Source of the DNA: Ophiocordyceps camponoti-saundersi (nom. inval.)
Taxonomy: Eukaryota > Ascomycota > Sordariomycetes > Hypocreales > Ophiocordycipitaceae
Length of the DNA: 64,000 nt
NCBI GenBank assembly: GCA_003339415.1
Contig: PDHQ01000029.1
Coordinates: forward strand, 1-64,000
Direction: 5' to 3'
Shown here in pieces: positions 11,094 through 24,028 of this stretch. Position 1 is the stretch's first letter; each line of letters begins with the position of its first letter. The position numbers were made by a program, and so were the translations under genes. A model generated the notes under the pieces. That model did not search any database. It saw only the letters and a list, made by a program, of their open reading frames with translations, and was not told the origin of the DNA.

Positions 11094-11395
11094 TCATAAC
11101 GGAAAGCCACTCTTCGGCTCGGGGACGCGGATCAAAACCTTTTGCTCTGTAAAACCTTTTGCTCTGTCATCACGAAAAGCCTCTTTTCGACATTAAGGAC
11201 GCGCACCAGAACCCTTTCCCTCTATCAGCACGAAAAGCCTCTCTTCGGCATGAAGGAAGCGTATCAAAACCTTCTGCTCTGTCATCACGAAAAGTCATTC
11301 TTTGGCATCAAGGACGCGCACCAGAACCCTTTTCCTCTATCATCACGAAAAGCCTCTCTTCGGCATCGAGGACGCGTATCAAAACCTTCATCTCA
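11094..11395. repeat. Tandem repeat, about 58-bp units (about five copies)
   Basis: Units beginning TCATCACGAAAAG start at 11167, 11225, 11282 and 11340 (spacing 58, 57, 58), with a diverged first copy at 11094 that also carries a 15-17 bp internal duplication (AAAACCTTTTGCTCTG). Alternate copies resemble each other more closely (GCACCAGAACCC versus GTATCAAAACCTT), so the higher-order period is about 116 bp. Frames across it are open by chance. It lies 240 bp beyond the 3' end of the protease gene. Confidence 0.85.
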
Positions 11396-11633
11396 CTCTC
11401 CCAGCACATACATACACATACACATGCAGACGGACATCGCCGCATCCAAAGCATCATCTACGGACAGGCAGTCACCAACCTTCAAGCAATAGGCCTAATA
11501 TTGTCTCTCGTCCACGCACAAGAAAAATAACTCGCCACTATCGTCGCTGCCATGAACCCAACCTCGACTGAACCATGTTCACACAAACTATGCATGCTTC
11601 GACGCGCCCCGTAGACCAAAGAAACTGCTAATC

Positions 11634-13270
11634 TCACATGTCGGCCAAGAAATCATCGATCTCATCGTCAACCATGTCGTGGAGCTTCTCGGCCAGCTCC
11701 TCCACCTTTTCGGCGAACTTGTCGGCGCCCGCCGTGACCTTGTGCGACACTAGGCTCACCTTGTCCTTGGCCGCCTCCTCCATCATCTCCAGCATGCTCG
11801 GCGCGTGCTTGGTGCGATAGCCACCCTGGGAGACAATGTCTGAGAAGTTGTTGCAGCCGCCACCATTCCATGCCAGCTTGTTGGGCGTCTTATCGGGCAT
11901 GTCAGACAACGCGCCCTCAGTGGAGATAGAGATGAGGTTCTGCTTGAGCGTCTGCGGTGAGATGGTGGCCACCGCAAACTCGGAGTCGCTGGCGGGCTGG
12001 AGGGAAAGGTAATAGGCCAGCAGGCCGCAGATGTGGGGAGAGGCCATGGAAGTTCCCGAGATGGTGTTAACAGCGTACTTGGAACCGATCCACGTCGACA
12101 GGATGCTGAGACCGGGCGCGAAGATGTCGGTGCACTTGCCATAATTGGAGAAGTAGGCACGGCTGTCGTCGAGGGCAGAGGCGCCCACCGTCAGAGGCTT
12201 GCCAGCGGCGGCTGGCGAGTAGTTACAGGCATCAGCATTGTCGTTTCCGGCAGCCACGGCGAAGTGAACACCGGCGTCGACGGCGGCGTTGACAGCGGCG
12301 TCGAGCGCCATCGTCTTGCCTCCACCAAGCGACATGTTGGCGACAGAGCCCTTGAAGCCCTTGCGCTTGCCATCCTTGGCCGCCTTGACCTGGGCCGCGT
12401 GGCTCTCGGCGGCAAACTCGACACCCTTGACGACGTCCGACATGCTGCCAGAGCCGTTGGACCGGAGTACCTTGACAGCATAGATGTTGGCCTTCTTGGC
12501 CACGCCGTACTTCTTGCCGGCGATCGTGCCAGAGCAGTGGGTGCCATGACCATTGCCGTCCTCGTCCTCGTCGCCGCTGGGGATTGTCTTACCCCACTTG
12601 GCTCGACCCTCGAAATCGACGTGCTCTGTGTTGCAGCCAGTGTCGATGACATAGGCATCAACGCCCTCACCACCATCGGCAGCGTAAAGGTATTTGTTGA
12701 AAGTACCAAAGTTGAGCCTCTCGCGATGCGAGATACGGGCCAGGCCCCAAGGAGCCTGCTTCTCCGTCTCACCGTCGCATTTGTGATCGCCTTCAGCATC
12801 GACAGGACGCATAATCTGCACCAGCCTATCGGGCTCGATGTAGTCAACCTATAAGGAATGTGAGCCTCGTTCGCGTCACGCGTCATTGCCACTCGACATA
12901 CATCAGGGTGGCTCCGAATTTCATCCAGAGTTGACTCATGGAAGTGACCGGAGTAGCCCCGGAACTTCCCAATGTTGAAGGCGTGCTTCATTCCGCTAAA
13001 AATTTCGGCCGCGGTAGAGTCGAGGCCGCGCTTCCGAAGCTCTAGTCGCTGCTGCTCGCCGCCATTGTGCATTTCCGTGACCCAAGTATGATGTTCGCGG
13101 ACGGCTGAATCGTCGACGTGATCCTTGAATTTGATGATGTATGAATCTGGGATGATTTGCGCCTCGACAGACGACCCTCCAGGGGCCGGCTTCGCGAACG
13201 CTGCATTAGACTCGAAGACGACGGCTTGGGCGACGGCCACGAGGGGAAGAGCTGCGAGGGTGGTCCTCAT
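11634..13270 (-). CDS. Subtilisin-like serine protease, vacuolar protease B (cerevisin) type
   Basis: Two exons: 13270-12902 and 12848-11634, intron 12849-12901 (53 bp, GTATGT...TATAG, branch GCTCAC), giving 527 aa. The start is ATG at 13270, which opens directly into a signal peptide (MRTTLAALPLVAVAQAVV). An ATG 13 codons upstream would bury it. Residues about 35-135 form the I9 inhibitor propeptide (IIPDSYIIKFKD...). The catalytic domain shows Asp in YVIDTGCN, His in NGHGTHCSG, the Asn region AVAAGNDNADAC and Ser in SGTSMASPH. Known: this sequence type (GKKYGVAKKANIYAVKVL, long acidic C-terminal tail) is that of fungal vacuolar protease B, Alp2/Spm1-like, acting in vacuolar protein turnover. 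A secreted cuticle-degrading role is less likely but not excluded. The 5' leader is long and purine-rich. Confidence 0.92.
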
Positions 13271-14960
13271 GATGGGCAAATCTGCGGAGGACGAAAGCAA
13301 ACGACGCAAACCGTATCACGCGAGAAAAGGAGAATAGTGTTGCTGCCTCTGACTCGATGAAGAGAGAGAGGGGTAAGAGGAGATGATGAAGGAGGAAGGA
13401 AGGAAAGGGTAGATGAAGAGAGATGGAGGAGGGATGGATAAAGGGAACGCAGGGAGCCACGGGTACAAGTACTGGTAGGGAGAGGGCAGGCAGAAAGGGA
13501 GATGGATGATGGCGTGGCGAGCCTGGTTGGGGGGGGGGGGCCTCTCTAGGAGTCTCAACACCGAAGGCTAGGTTGGAGGGTACACGCCCTGTGCTTATAA
13601 TAGCACTGAGAAACGGGTACTGATAAGTAGAACTTACTGCGAAACGTCCTCGGGCTCTTAGCTCGAGGTACATACATCTGGCCTGAGGCATGAAGCTGGT
13701 ACAAGTATCTTTCTTTGTGGGCCTAAGCCGCGCCACAGCTCCGATGGCGGTCGCTGAAGCACCCAGTGTGAAGAAGAGTGACGCATGCTGCCCATCCCTC
13801 GGCCCCAAGCGGACTAGCCCGCGCTGGGGGGGCGCAGGGACCCGAAGAAGACCATCAAGGGGACGCGAACTTCTGAGTGCTGGGATTCCAGAGAGAAGTA
13901 CTCGATAGGCGTGAGTTGCCGTATCAGCTACATGAGGCTCCTGTACCTAGCATGCACCAAAGAAGTACTGTCAGAGTACTCCCCCGGCTGTGCAGCTGTG
14001 AGGCTGTCATAGCGCCCGTGAAGCAATGCGAACTGCAAACCTTGGTCGGACGCCCCTGAAGGCCTGAAGCTCACGTGTCTGGGCAGTTGATGGCAAGTCT
14101 AAGGATAATGCCATCACCGCATACGTGCAGCGCAAGTTATCCGTAAAAAGAGATGCAATACCGAGCATGTTTCGACAATCTCGCCCCTCGACACTAGGAT
14201 TCAGTACCTATCCACCCTGGCGTCATCCCTACCGGCCACTTGTTTCGTATGCTTATGTATGTGCCTTGGCTACTGACGGGCCGAGATTCTTTGCAAACCG
14301 TGACTCTGCGCGTCTACTAATCCTAGACATTACGACAACAATAGCAACATCCATCCACAACTGCTTCCATCCATCCTCAACTGCTGGCACGTGCTGTCCC
14401 AGGTCATGGGGACCGACGTTCGTCACGCGGCCTCGAAGCTGCAGGCCTTCTGCGTCTTGGCGCTGCGCGCTAAGATGCCAGTACACGTGTTGTGCGGATA
14501 AGGGTTTTCGTAGGTACCAGGCTACAGATATCCGTACTCCGAGAAGGCCATACCATACGCTGAGTCATCCATCAGCCACTCTTTCAGCCTCATCTGTCTA
14601 GCCACGTCTCCCCGGCGAGGCTGACGAATCCGAGTCGACCTGCCATCAAGGCTCTGGGTTGGTGCCTACTACATACAGGCTACCAATACCTGCCTACCTA
14701 GACGATACCTACCTCTAGCTATCCCTATATCCCTCCAACCAATACGGAAAGAATCAGAGCCTCATCGCCGTCCTCGGATCTTCGTCTCGGATTACGACAC
14801 TCCAGATTTGCCTCTTTCAGGCGTACCGCAGCTTCATGTCCCCTGTGTGCTAGCTCGGATGCGGCCTTACTTCTGCGCCGCTCGATGCCGCAAGTGATCG
14901 CCTCAAGCCTGGACCCTCGACCGGGCCGTCTGGACTGAACAGGCCGCTTGGCAGGGGAGC
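13271..14960. other. Intergenic region between two divergent genes
   Basis: 1.7 kb holding the promoters of the minus-strand protease and the plus-strand BEACH gene. 13355-13500 is purine-rich on the + strand, there is a run of 12 G at 13529-13540, and CTACCTA-type runs lie near 14690-14715. I see no gene here. Confidence 0.5.
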
Positions 14961-17900
14961 ATGGCCTTTCATCCTCGACGCCGCCGGGCTTCCACGACGT
15001 TATCACTTCACCCCACGTCCGACTCCTTCAGCGTGCTCTGCGGCCTGCTCGACAGTCTTGCCGACGAAGCTGCCTCGTTGGGGGCCGACGGATATCCCCA
15101 TACCGACAACCTCGTCGAGCGCCTGAGACTCATTGTACGCCATGTTACCGCTTCCTCCTCGCCCGCCGCTCCGGATGATTTCCGTCATGCCCATGGCTTC
15201 GAGTCTGTTCTCGCCGTCCTTCGCCGTTTTTCCGGCTACTATGACCCCCACAAGAGAGATGATTCCGACATGCTCTCCCTATTTAGCCTGCTCGGCACCT
15301 GTTTTGACCTTCTCTCGGCTGCGTTGAGGGACCAATCAGCAAATCGACGGTTCTTTCGTCATCGCCTCGAGGGCGGTGGATGGGAAGCTCTCGAGCAGGT
15401 AATCGCCAGCATCGGTCTCGGTGGCGCAGAGCCGGATCCGTGGGTTAGCTGCAACGCATTTGGCAAGATGCTTGCTTTCTCGTTGGACGACGATGGTTTG
15501 GATCTCCTCTGCCTATCAGTCGCCAAGGCGCTGCGGCCCGAGACCGCGAGCCGCTCCCGAAATGACGACGACGAGCAATGGGAGCTTGTTCTGGCCCGAT
15601 CCGTTGAGAACATTGGCCCGGCTGTGCGGGAAGTGGTGACTCCTCGCGCCATAGTCCGCTTTCCCGACATTCTACGAGCAGTTGTGAGCTTCTGGACGGC
15701 GATCCCTCGGCGGCGCGGCTCATCGGCGAGTCCCAGCTCTATTCTCGTTCTTGAAACAATATTACGGGTCATCTCCGTCTCCTTCTACAACCGTGCCGCC
15801 GTCCACTCCACAGGCGTCTTGTCCCAACTGCTACGCGTAGCCTTCGGACAGGACATCTGGCTTGCCGAGCCCGAAAGCGAGAGGCTGATGGCTGTCTGCA
15901 GGTCGCTGATGGCTCTCGGTGTGAATCAGCCGGCTGATACCCAATTTCTCCTTTCCGCACCCGGAGGTCAAGCCTCCGACTTCTGCCTCGAGATGATGTC
16001 CGAACACACTGGCCCGCCCTTCTTCCAGTTCGACTTGTCCCTCGCCGGATACTCGTCCCTGGAGCTGCCGAACCTCAGCCGCGCGTTCCCCCCGCAATCG
16101 AGTGCTGGCTACACCTTCGCGGCTTGGATCCGCGTTGACACATTTGACCCATCCACCCACACAACCATCTTTGGCCTCTATGACGCGTCCCAGACCTGTT
16201 TCTTACTGCTCTATCTTGAGCGCGACACTCACAATCTTATTCTTCAAACCTCAGTTCATTCCAACAAGCCAAGCGTGAGGTTCAAGTCTGTGGTGTTCCG
16301 CGAGCAAAAGTGGTATCACGTCGCCGTCGTCCACAAGAGACCTAAAGCCATGTCTGCCAGCAAGGCTTTGCTATACGTCAACGGGGATTTCTCCGAGCAG
16401 GTCCGCTGCAGTTACCCTCGCACGCCACCACTGTACAATGGCAGCGTCGAGAGCTTTGCGTCTCTGAGCCCGAGCCATAGCCGGACGAGTCCCATCCAGG
16501 CCTTCCTCGGCACGCCTCGTGACTTGGCCGGCCGCACGGGCCCGGGCGTCGTCTTCTCTAAGTGGTCCCTTGCCTCGGCCCACCTCTTCGAAGAGATCAT
16601 TAGCGATGACTATCTTGCTGTTCATTACGGCCTAGGGCCTCGCTATCAGGGAAATTTTCAGGATTGTCTTGGTGGTTTTCAGACTTACGAGGCGTCTGCC
16701 ACCCTCGGCCTTCGTAACGAGCTGGTGCACCCGGGCAAAGATGAGAACTCGGACATTTTGCGAGCTGTGCGCGATAAGGCGAGCTCTCTGATGCCGGAGT
16801 CCAAGATACTGTTCAGCGCCCTCCCCATCGGCACCTTTCCCGATGACGTTCAATTTCTTGATACTGGCGTCCTGCGCTCTTTACCTCGCGTGTCTCTACG
16901 CAATCTTGTTCACATGTCCAACCATGAAAATGCCCCGCTCGCCATCAACTGCGCTGTCTCGAGCTTATCGGACGCCTTCCTGAGGACCAATGGAGTCGCG
17001 TACCTTCGTGGGAACCCCATAGTTGCCTTGCCGTCTCATCTGGACGAGAACATCTGGCGCCTCGCCGGCTTCACGCCGCTGGCTCTCAAGCTCCTTGAGA
17101 GAGCTTCCGCAGTAGAGGAACTCGTCCGCGCAGTCGAGATCATGTTTCACTGCATCCGCAGGAGCTGGCGTAATAGCGAAGCCATGGAAAGAGACAACGG
17201 GTACGCGATTTTGGGCATGATTCTCCGATACAAGATTGGTTACAGTACCTACTCTTCGGGAGACGCACCCATCTCTCGTCTTTCGGTATCGAATGAGGAA
17301 CGCGACAGCCTGTTGTTCCGGCTGCTAAGCCTTATCCTTGGCTTCGTTGGCTATAACCATTTGGAGCCCATCGAGTCCTTTATCGTTAATCCGCTCGCTT
17401 ACCGGATTCTCCTCATCGACCTGGATATCTGGCGAAAGGGCGCACATCGCACTCAGGAGCTTTTTTACAAGCAGTTTGTTACTTTCGCTGTCAACAGCAA
17501 GCATCACGAGTTCAACAGTAGGAGGCTTATCCGTATGCGTAAGTCACGGCTCCCCTCACTCCAGTGCGATGACTGACTGACTGTCTGTATCAAAAAGGTG
17601 TCGTCAAGAAGCTACTCGATGCCATGAAAGGGGAGGCAATATCCGAAGATGTCATCGATCATTTCATGGACGCATTTGAGGCTCTTATCAGATCTAACCT
17701 TAGCCAGGAAGTTATGCGGTCCATGTCATTGTTCATCACCTACGCCTTTCACACTTGTCCGCCGTCGGCATCGCGGACGCCCAAAGCAGCCCCTTCGTCC
17801 TGCCTGAATATCTCGGGCCTGGGTAAGCGACTAGCTGGGGATACTAACAGACCGCGCAGTCCGTCGGTCGTGGGCGCTACGATGCTGTCCAAGAAGCAGC

Positions 17901-20900
17901 TCGGCATTCGAGTGTTGGCCATGTACGCCAATATTCTCTGCGAAAAGGGCAGCTACAACAATATTAAAAAATTTGCACGAACCGTGACTAACAAGGTGAG
18001 TTAGCTACATGTCCATCATGCGAAGTAAAGCGATTCTAACCGATTAAGTGGCTCCTCTACTTACTGGCGGATGACGACGCTGCCGTGGTCCTTCATGGTT
18101 CCATGATCCTGTCCAGGCTTCTTGTGGCCCATGGATCATCTTACACGTCCAAGTTTGCAGGAAAGTCCGGCGGCTTTACCATCATGGCAAACCGGCTGAA
18201 GAAGCTCTGGGACATACCCACGCTTTGGACTCTATGCTTTAGCATACTGTTTGGCTATGACATGGCAGATCTCGATCTTGGCTGCATCTTCGATGTAGAC
18301 AATCTGCTCAACATCTTCGGCAAGCGAAAAGTTGTCTGCCCAGAGTGTCTGCTGGTCATCGCATCCTTACTTCAGCACGGCATTAAGGAGATCATGAGGT
18401 ATCAAGAAGATCCTGACTCGCCAGCCAAACCTGATGGCTCTCCTGCTATCAGGGATGCCAGACCAAAGTCTAGGTTTGGGCCTCGGGTGTTGTCCATGGA
18501 CCCAAGCAAGGCGCTAGAAGCTCGAAGTTGGTGTGTCGATCCTCCAGAACCAGGAAGCCACTGACACTTTCGCAGCAAGCCTACTCGACAACTACGATCG
18601 GATCACAGAGCGTGTCGACGTTTTGCAGACGACAATTCGGTTTCTGCAAGAACTTCATGTCAGATCTTCCAGCTTCCGGGACTTTTCTCTGTCATCTGAA
18701 TGGATTCGCATGCTACTCTCGGCTTTATATCCAGCTATCGTCGGCACAGATGCTGTCACGCCTGAGGTCGAGCTGAATTCCCGGGATTCCGTGCTCACAT
18801 TCGAGGGCAGTGACGTCATTATCAGGCCCATAGCCGGCGTTCAGACAGCTGCCCCGATCGTACGGACAAGCAGCGTCGACATGATGCCTTCGCCGCAAGC
18901 GACGCCTCCCAAGGGCACCCCTCTCCGCCGGGCGTCGTCTTTTGTTCTCCTGACGGCACAGACGGCATCACGTGTCGAAGACCGCTTCCCGGCTCCATCA
19001 AAGGTCCATCCGAGACAGAGCAGCGGCGGCACACTCGTTGAAGGGATGCTGGACCTGTTGGTTAGTATCTTCGTAGATCAAATCTTCACGCGCAAGGACT
19101 TCGCGGGCTTCGGTCTGTCCAGCAATGTGCCGCCGGGATTTCAGGAGCACCAGGCCTATCTGGAGTCGTACATCCTCAAGAGAGCGATCGTTCGCATATC
19201 AGATCACATTCATGTCAACAAGAAGACCATCTGCGAGCCGCGTATCCTGACTAACCTGTCGCGGCTGTGCTCGCACATGTCAGAAGCCATATTTGAGGGC
19301 TGGTTCATGGACGGCGCAGAAGTGATGATAGACTTCAACGGTATGTTGCTGGAGCAGCTACAGCGGCCCGACATCTCCAGGATGAAAAGTGTGCGTCTGT
19401 GCAGCCAAGCCGTGGCAGTGGTTCGCCACTGCTTCCTCAGAATCCTTTTGTTGAAGCTCTCCGACCTGGATAACACTCGAGTCACTGAGAGGGAAGCCAA
19501 AGACTTCATGAACAAGCTCGCCTATTGGCAAATGTCAATTCTCGAATGCTTGACTCTTGATGACGAATATCTGAGACGGTTCTGGTATCAGCTCTACACG
19601 AAACTTATCGACGATAGATCGTCGATACGGATCGCGGCGGCCAACTTTTTGCGCATCGTTCTGGTGCAGAAACCCGAGGAGTCCATGGCCATGGTGCGGT
19701 CGTGCATGGCGCCGGATCAAAAGACGCTCTCGAGAGAGTTCCAAAAGCTTACGGAGGTGGACGACGAGACTTTTGTCGACTGGGTGGATAAGCACCGGCC
19801 GTCGCTTGACGGGCTTTTTCTCGGCAGCATGGCAAAGACTTGGGAGGAGTTTGTCGGTTTGGAGTATCAGAAGTCGCTGGAAAGCGCTCGAAATCGTGTG
19901 TCGAGGCGGAAGGAGAGGCTCAAGGCGTGGCATCAAGATGCTCTCGTCACGGACAAGGTTCTTCTCAGCCACGAGGTGGGTAATAGCGCGTGGATGAAGA
20001 GCATTTACAACACGGAACACTTCAAGTACCAACGCCTCCTGCAAGATCAGCAGGACGACTTATCCTACCTCTTGGCCGGTTACAGCAAGATGGAGAGGGA
20101 TCTCAGGAGGCCAGGCGCGGTCTTCAGCGAGCCGGCGCCGGCCAAGTGGAAGCTGGACCGGACCGAGGGCCGCAATCGGATGCGGCTCAGACTGCTGCCG
20201 GATACGCCCGCAGCCGACGAAAAGTATCGGCCGAAGAGAAAGGGTGCAGAGACGCGGGCCCAGACGCCGGTCAACACGCCGGCCTCGAACGGGCGGCCGC
20301 CATCGGCCAGCTTGCAGTTGGATGGCACGGGAGAGATGACGTCTCCCGACACTGAAAGAGCGTCGACGGCGGACGCTGCCTGCTCTCCCGAAGACGACTT
20401 CGAGCTTGTTCAAGACCCAAACGATCCGGCTGAGGGTGACGAGAATTTCGAGGATAAGAACCGCAAGGTGATGCGGCGGCTCGAGCATGGGGAGCAGGTG
20501 CAAGCTGCCTATAACATGTCCCGCATTACGGGTCTCGAGGCTTGCGAGGGCCTCCTCATCGTGGGCAAAGATGCGCTGTACATCATGGACAATGTTTTCC
20601 AGTGCGCGAGCGGAGACATCGTCGACGTGTGGCAAGCCCCGGCTGAGGAACGTGATCCATTCAGCATGGTCGTGACGGGGGCCAAGACGCTGGAGAAACG
20701 GCAGAACTCAGGCGCCCGGGATCAGGAATCCCGGCACTGGCGCTGGCACGACGTTATCAGTGTCTCCAAGCGCCGCTTTCTTTTCAGAGACGTGGCCATC
20801 GAAGTCTTCTTCACGGATGGGCGGAGCTACCTCTTGACGACAATCAAACCGACTATCAGGGACGAGCTATTCTCCAAGATGCTCGGGAAGGCGTCGCACA

Positions 20901-23031
20901 CGGCAGCTCCCAACGCACTACCGAACCCGGAGGACGCCTGGCGGCTCGAGGCGCTGAAGACGGCGGAGAACGATTTGCCTCAAGGGTTCGGGGCGGGCCT
21001 GGGCTCCAGGCTTGGAACGCTGTTCAATCCCTCGCCGTGGAACCCAGCGATGCGGCGATGGCAGCGAGGCGAGCTATCCAACTTTCATTACCTGATGATG
21101 GTCAACACCATGGCAGGGCGGACATTCAACGACCTGACGCAGTACCCGGTCTTTCCCTGGATCCTGGCCGATTACACCAGCGAGGAACTAGACCTAGAAG
21201 ATGCGGCCACGTTTCGCGACCTGTCGAGACCGATGGGCGGTCAGACGCAGGGCCGGGTAGCGGGCTTCGTGGAGACATACAAGGCGCTTCAGGAGATCGG
21301 CCAGACGCCTTTTCACTACGGAACGCATTACTCATCGGCCATGATTGTTTCGTCATATCTGATCCGGCTGCCTCCGTTTGTGCAGTCGTATCTTCTGGTG
21401 CAGGGCGACAGCTTCGACCACGCTGACCGGCTGTTTCAGTCGGTGGGAGACGCGTGGGAGTCGGCTTCGTGCCGGAACAAGACGGACGTGCGGGAGCTGA
21501 TCCCGGAGTTCTTCTGCCTGCCCGAATTTCTGACCAACATCAACGGCTACGACTTTGGCTACCGGCAGAGCAACGGCGTCAAGGTGGATAACGTGGTTCT
21601 GCCACCTTGGGCCAAGGGCGATCCCAAGATCTTCATCGCGAAGCACAGGGAGGCGCTCGAGAGTCGGTACGTAAGCGAGCATCTGCACCACTGGATTGAC
21701 CTCGTCTTCGGTTGCAAGCAACGGGGCGAGGCGGCCGTCGAAAGCGTCAACGTCTTCCACCACCTGTCGTACGCAGGCGCCAGCGACCTGGATCGCATTA
21801 CCGACGCCAACGAGCGGGCTATCACGGCGGGCGTCATCCACAACTTCGGCCAGACACCGCATCAGGTGTTTAGCAAGCCGCACCCGGCGAAGGAGTATGT
21901 GCAGTGTCCGACCCGGAGACTTGACACTGCCGTCATGTTGCTCAGCCGATCGGATCATCCGCTTCTGGGTCAGTGTTGAGACAAGGCGCCATATTTTGCT
22001 GGGCTGACGACGAACAGAAAGCCACGAGCGGGTGGCTTCGCTCGTGTACGCGGCTAAGTTGGATCGACTGTTGTGCGCCTCTCCCCTTCGTCTCAACCTC
22101 GCCCCCTATGACAAGTTTCTCGAATGGGGCTACGCCGATGGAAGCATTCGCTTCTTCTTTAGTGATAATCGAAAGGTGAGCCGAGCTGACGGCTGCTTTG
22201 ACGGGGGCCGGAGCTGACAGAACCATGGAAGCCGGCCGGGCTGTTCGAGAACTTACACATCGGGCAAATCTCGTGCGCGTGCTTCGCCGACTCCAAGACG
22301 CTCATAACGGCCGGGGAAGACTGTGTCGTTTCGGTCTACTCGGTTGTCACGGCGCCAGGCAAACAGGTCGACCTCGTGCCGCGATCAAGCGTCTTCGGGC
22401 ACAAGACGCCCGTGACGGCCATGGCGGTAAGCAAAGCGCTAAGTACCTTTGTGACGGCCTCGTCAGACGGCCAGGCCTTTTTGTGGGATCTCAACCGGCT
22501 GTCGTTTATCCGCAAGCTGCCCCTGGTGCGACATGTCGAGTGTGCGCGCATCAACAACGTCACGGGCGATATCATGCTTTGCTCAGGACCAAACGTTGTG
22601 CTGTACACGCTCAACGGGGCGCTGCTTCTGGAGCAAAAGGTGTGCGACGGTGACGATTATGTGCATTCGTGCGCCTTTTACGAGGGCGCCGGCGACGAGT
22701 GGCTTGAGAACCAGCTTATTTTTACGGGTCACGGCGGCGGGCGGGTCAATGTCTGGCGCAAATGCTACACCAAGCACGGCCGATGGACGCTCGAGTTCCT
22801 GCGGCGGCTGGAACATGGCGAGGACGAGAATGCGGCGGGTGTTACTTGCATCACGCCGATGCCGAACTGTCTCTATACCGGGGACGATGACGGCCGCGTG
22901 GTGAGCTTTCTTTTCCTCTATGTTTATTCTGTCCCTTGCTCGAATGGAGAGGGAGCGGACGAAGAGAGAGTGACGCTGCTGACTCTGAAGCTTTGCAGTT
23001 TGAATGGAGCTTCGGACGCAGCGAGAGATAG
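14961..23031 (+). CDS. BEACH-domain protein (Bph1/LRBA-like), multi-exon
   Basis: Exons read as 14961-17538, 17598-17995, 18049 to 21968 (with a problem near 18.5 kb), 22018-22175, 22232-22900 and 22999-23031, about 2570-2585 aa. Introns are 59, 53, 49, 56 and 98 bp, each with GT..AG and mostly a CTGAC branch. Domains in order: helical armadillo-like N-terminus; concanavalin-like lectin domain at about residues 352-493; long helical middle; PH-BEACH about 1794-1936; BEACH about 1986-2272 (NFHYLMMVNTMAGRTFNDL, then QYPVFPW); WD40 repeats from about 2310 to the end. Known: such proteins act in vesicle and vacuole traffic and autophagy. The frame changes between 18487 and 18575. Either one base is in excess near 18510-18525 or a 49-bp intron (18527-18575) lies there, see findings. 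No stop occurs elsewhere. Very confident in the family, less so in that junction. Confidence 0.9.
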
Positions 23032-23296
23032 AGTCTCAGCCGGCGAAATCGAAGCGGTAGATGGAGTCGAGTCCTTTCGAGGGGTTCTTCTTTTGGCCAA
23101 GAGCGTATTGTAGATGAGCAGATGGTTGGACATGGAAATGCGAAGGAAAGCGAGATGACTTGTTAAAGAGTGTACATTTTAGATACGGCATGGGAAAAGG
23201 CTAGAGACGTCTTGATGGGAAAAGGGCTTCAGACGTATGTATGTATGTGACATGAGCAGCTCTGAATAGGCAGTCAACGAGCCTTTATTGCGAGGC

Positions 23297-23661
23297 CTAT
23301 GACTTTTGCGCGGTCCCCTCATCGTCGTCGTAGCCGGACAAAACCTTGCGTGGTCCAGTAGGAACTTGTGGAAAGCGGCGTCAGCAGAAAGTTGAATCAA
23401 GTGGATGACGACAACAACGACGACGACGGCGACTAGGACGACGATTATAGCAGAGACCAGGGGCACATTACCAGGATATGTGACAGGAACTGGCGGTGGA
23501 TCGACGTCACCATAGTAGCGACGCAGCGGAGGCACAATAGGCAAGGCAATGGGGCCGGCGGCGCCTATGATGACGGACCAGAAGAGGGCAGGGCGCTCAC
23601 GGCAGGCCCAGCGACAGTATTTGAAAGGCGCGGACCAGAAATATGGCGATGCAGTACTCAT
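23297..23661 (-). CDS. NADH:ubiquinone oxidoreductase 9.5 kDa subunit (complex I, NI9M-like)
   Basis: Two exons: 23661-23472 and 23364-23297, intron 23365-23471 (107 bp, GTAATG...CACAAG), giving an 85-aa protein. Exon 1 encodes MSTASPYFWSAPFKYCRW..., a hydrophobic helix FWSVIIGAAGPIALPIV, and RRYYGDVDPPPVPVTYP. After splicing it continues VPTGPRKVLSGYDDDEGTAQKS. This matches the fungal 9.5 kDa complex I subunit (NDUFA3 counterpart): one transmembrane helix in the mitochondrial inner-membrane arm and the conserved tail PxGPRK...GYDDD. Reading through the intron would give a spurious 160-aa protein with a Val-rich stretch. The gene is divergent from OST48. Splice phase (Pro, then G plus TT giving Val) fits exactly. 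Confidence 0.92.
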
Positions 23662-24028
23662 GGTGACAGATCGAGATTGAGGAGAGGGTAGAGCCTATTC
23701 GGTGGCGCTGACTTGGGTGTCGGGACGAGGAATGGGCGATAAACAGTTTGGTGGAGGTGATGGTGGTCGTAACTTGGTTGAGGCTCAAGTCGCAAGGCTG
23801 TGAGTGTTGATGCAAGGCTGAAATAAGACTAAGAAGCCCGGAACCGGGAAAACCTGAATATCCGTCTAAGCTGGGCAAGCTAGTAGCAAAGCTCCCGGCA
23901 GCTGGCGAGGCTACGTATCTACTAGGCATCTTCCGACGGCCAAGACACCAAAGGCCACGATCGAAGGAAAACCTCGCGTCTTTCTTCCACGTCTGCATTC
24001 ATACCTGACTCCTATCTTTGAAGCAGAG
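23662..24028. promoter_or_regulatory. Shared divergent promoter, complex I subunit / OST48
   Basis: Only 367 bp separate the two divergent start codons, so both promoters and 5' leaders must lie here. I see no specific factor site that I would name. Confidence 0.5.

Noticed and set aside
11142..11530. Open frames of about 116-123 codons over the 58-bp repeat
   Set aside because: Frame openness follows from the repeat; the period is not a multiple of three, there is no domain and no splice or start support.
14253..14601. Overlapping ORFs upstream of the BEACH gene
   Set aside because: Short, in opposite frames, no domain; more likely leader DNA.
22176..22213. A 38-bp intron in the BEACH WD40 region
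   Set aside because: Too short; the acceptor at 22231 gives a 56-bp intron with a CTGAC branch and joins NRK to PAGLFENLH in a natural way.
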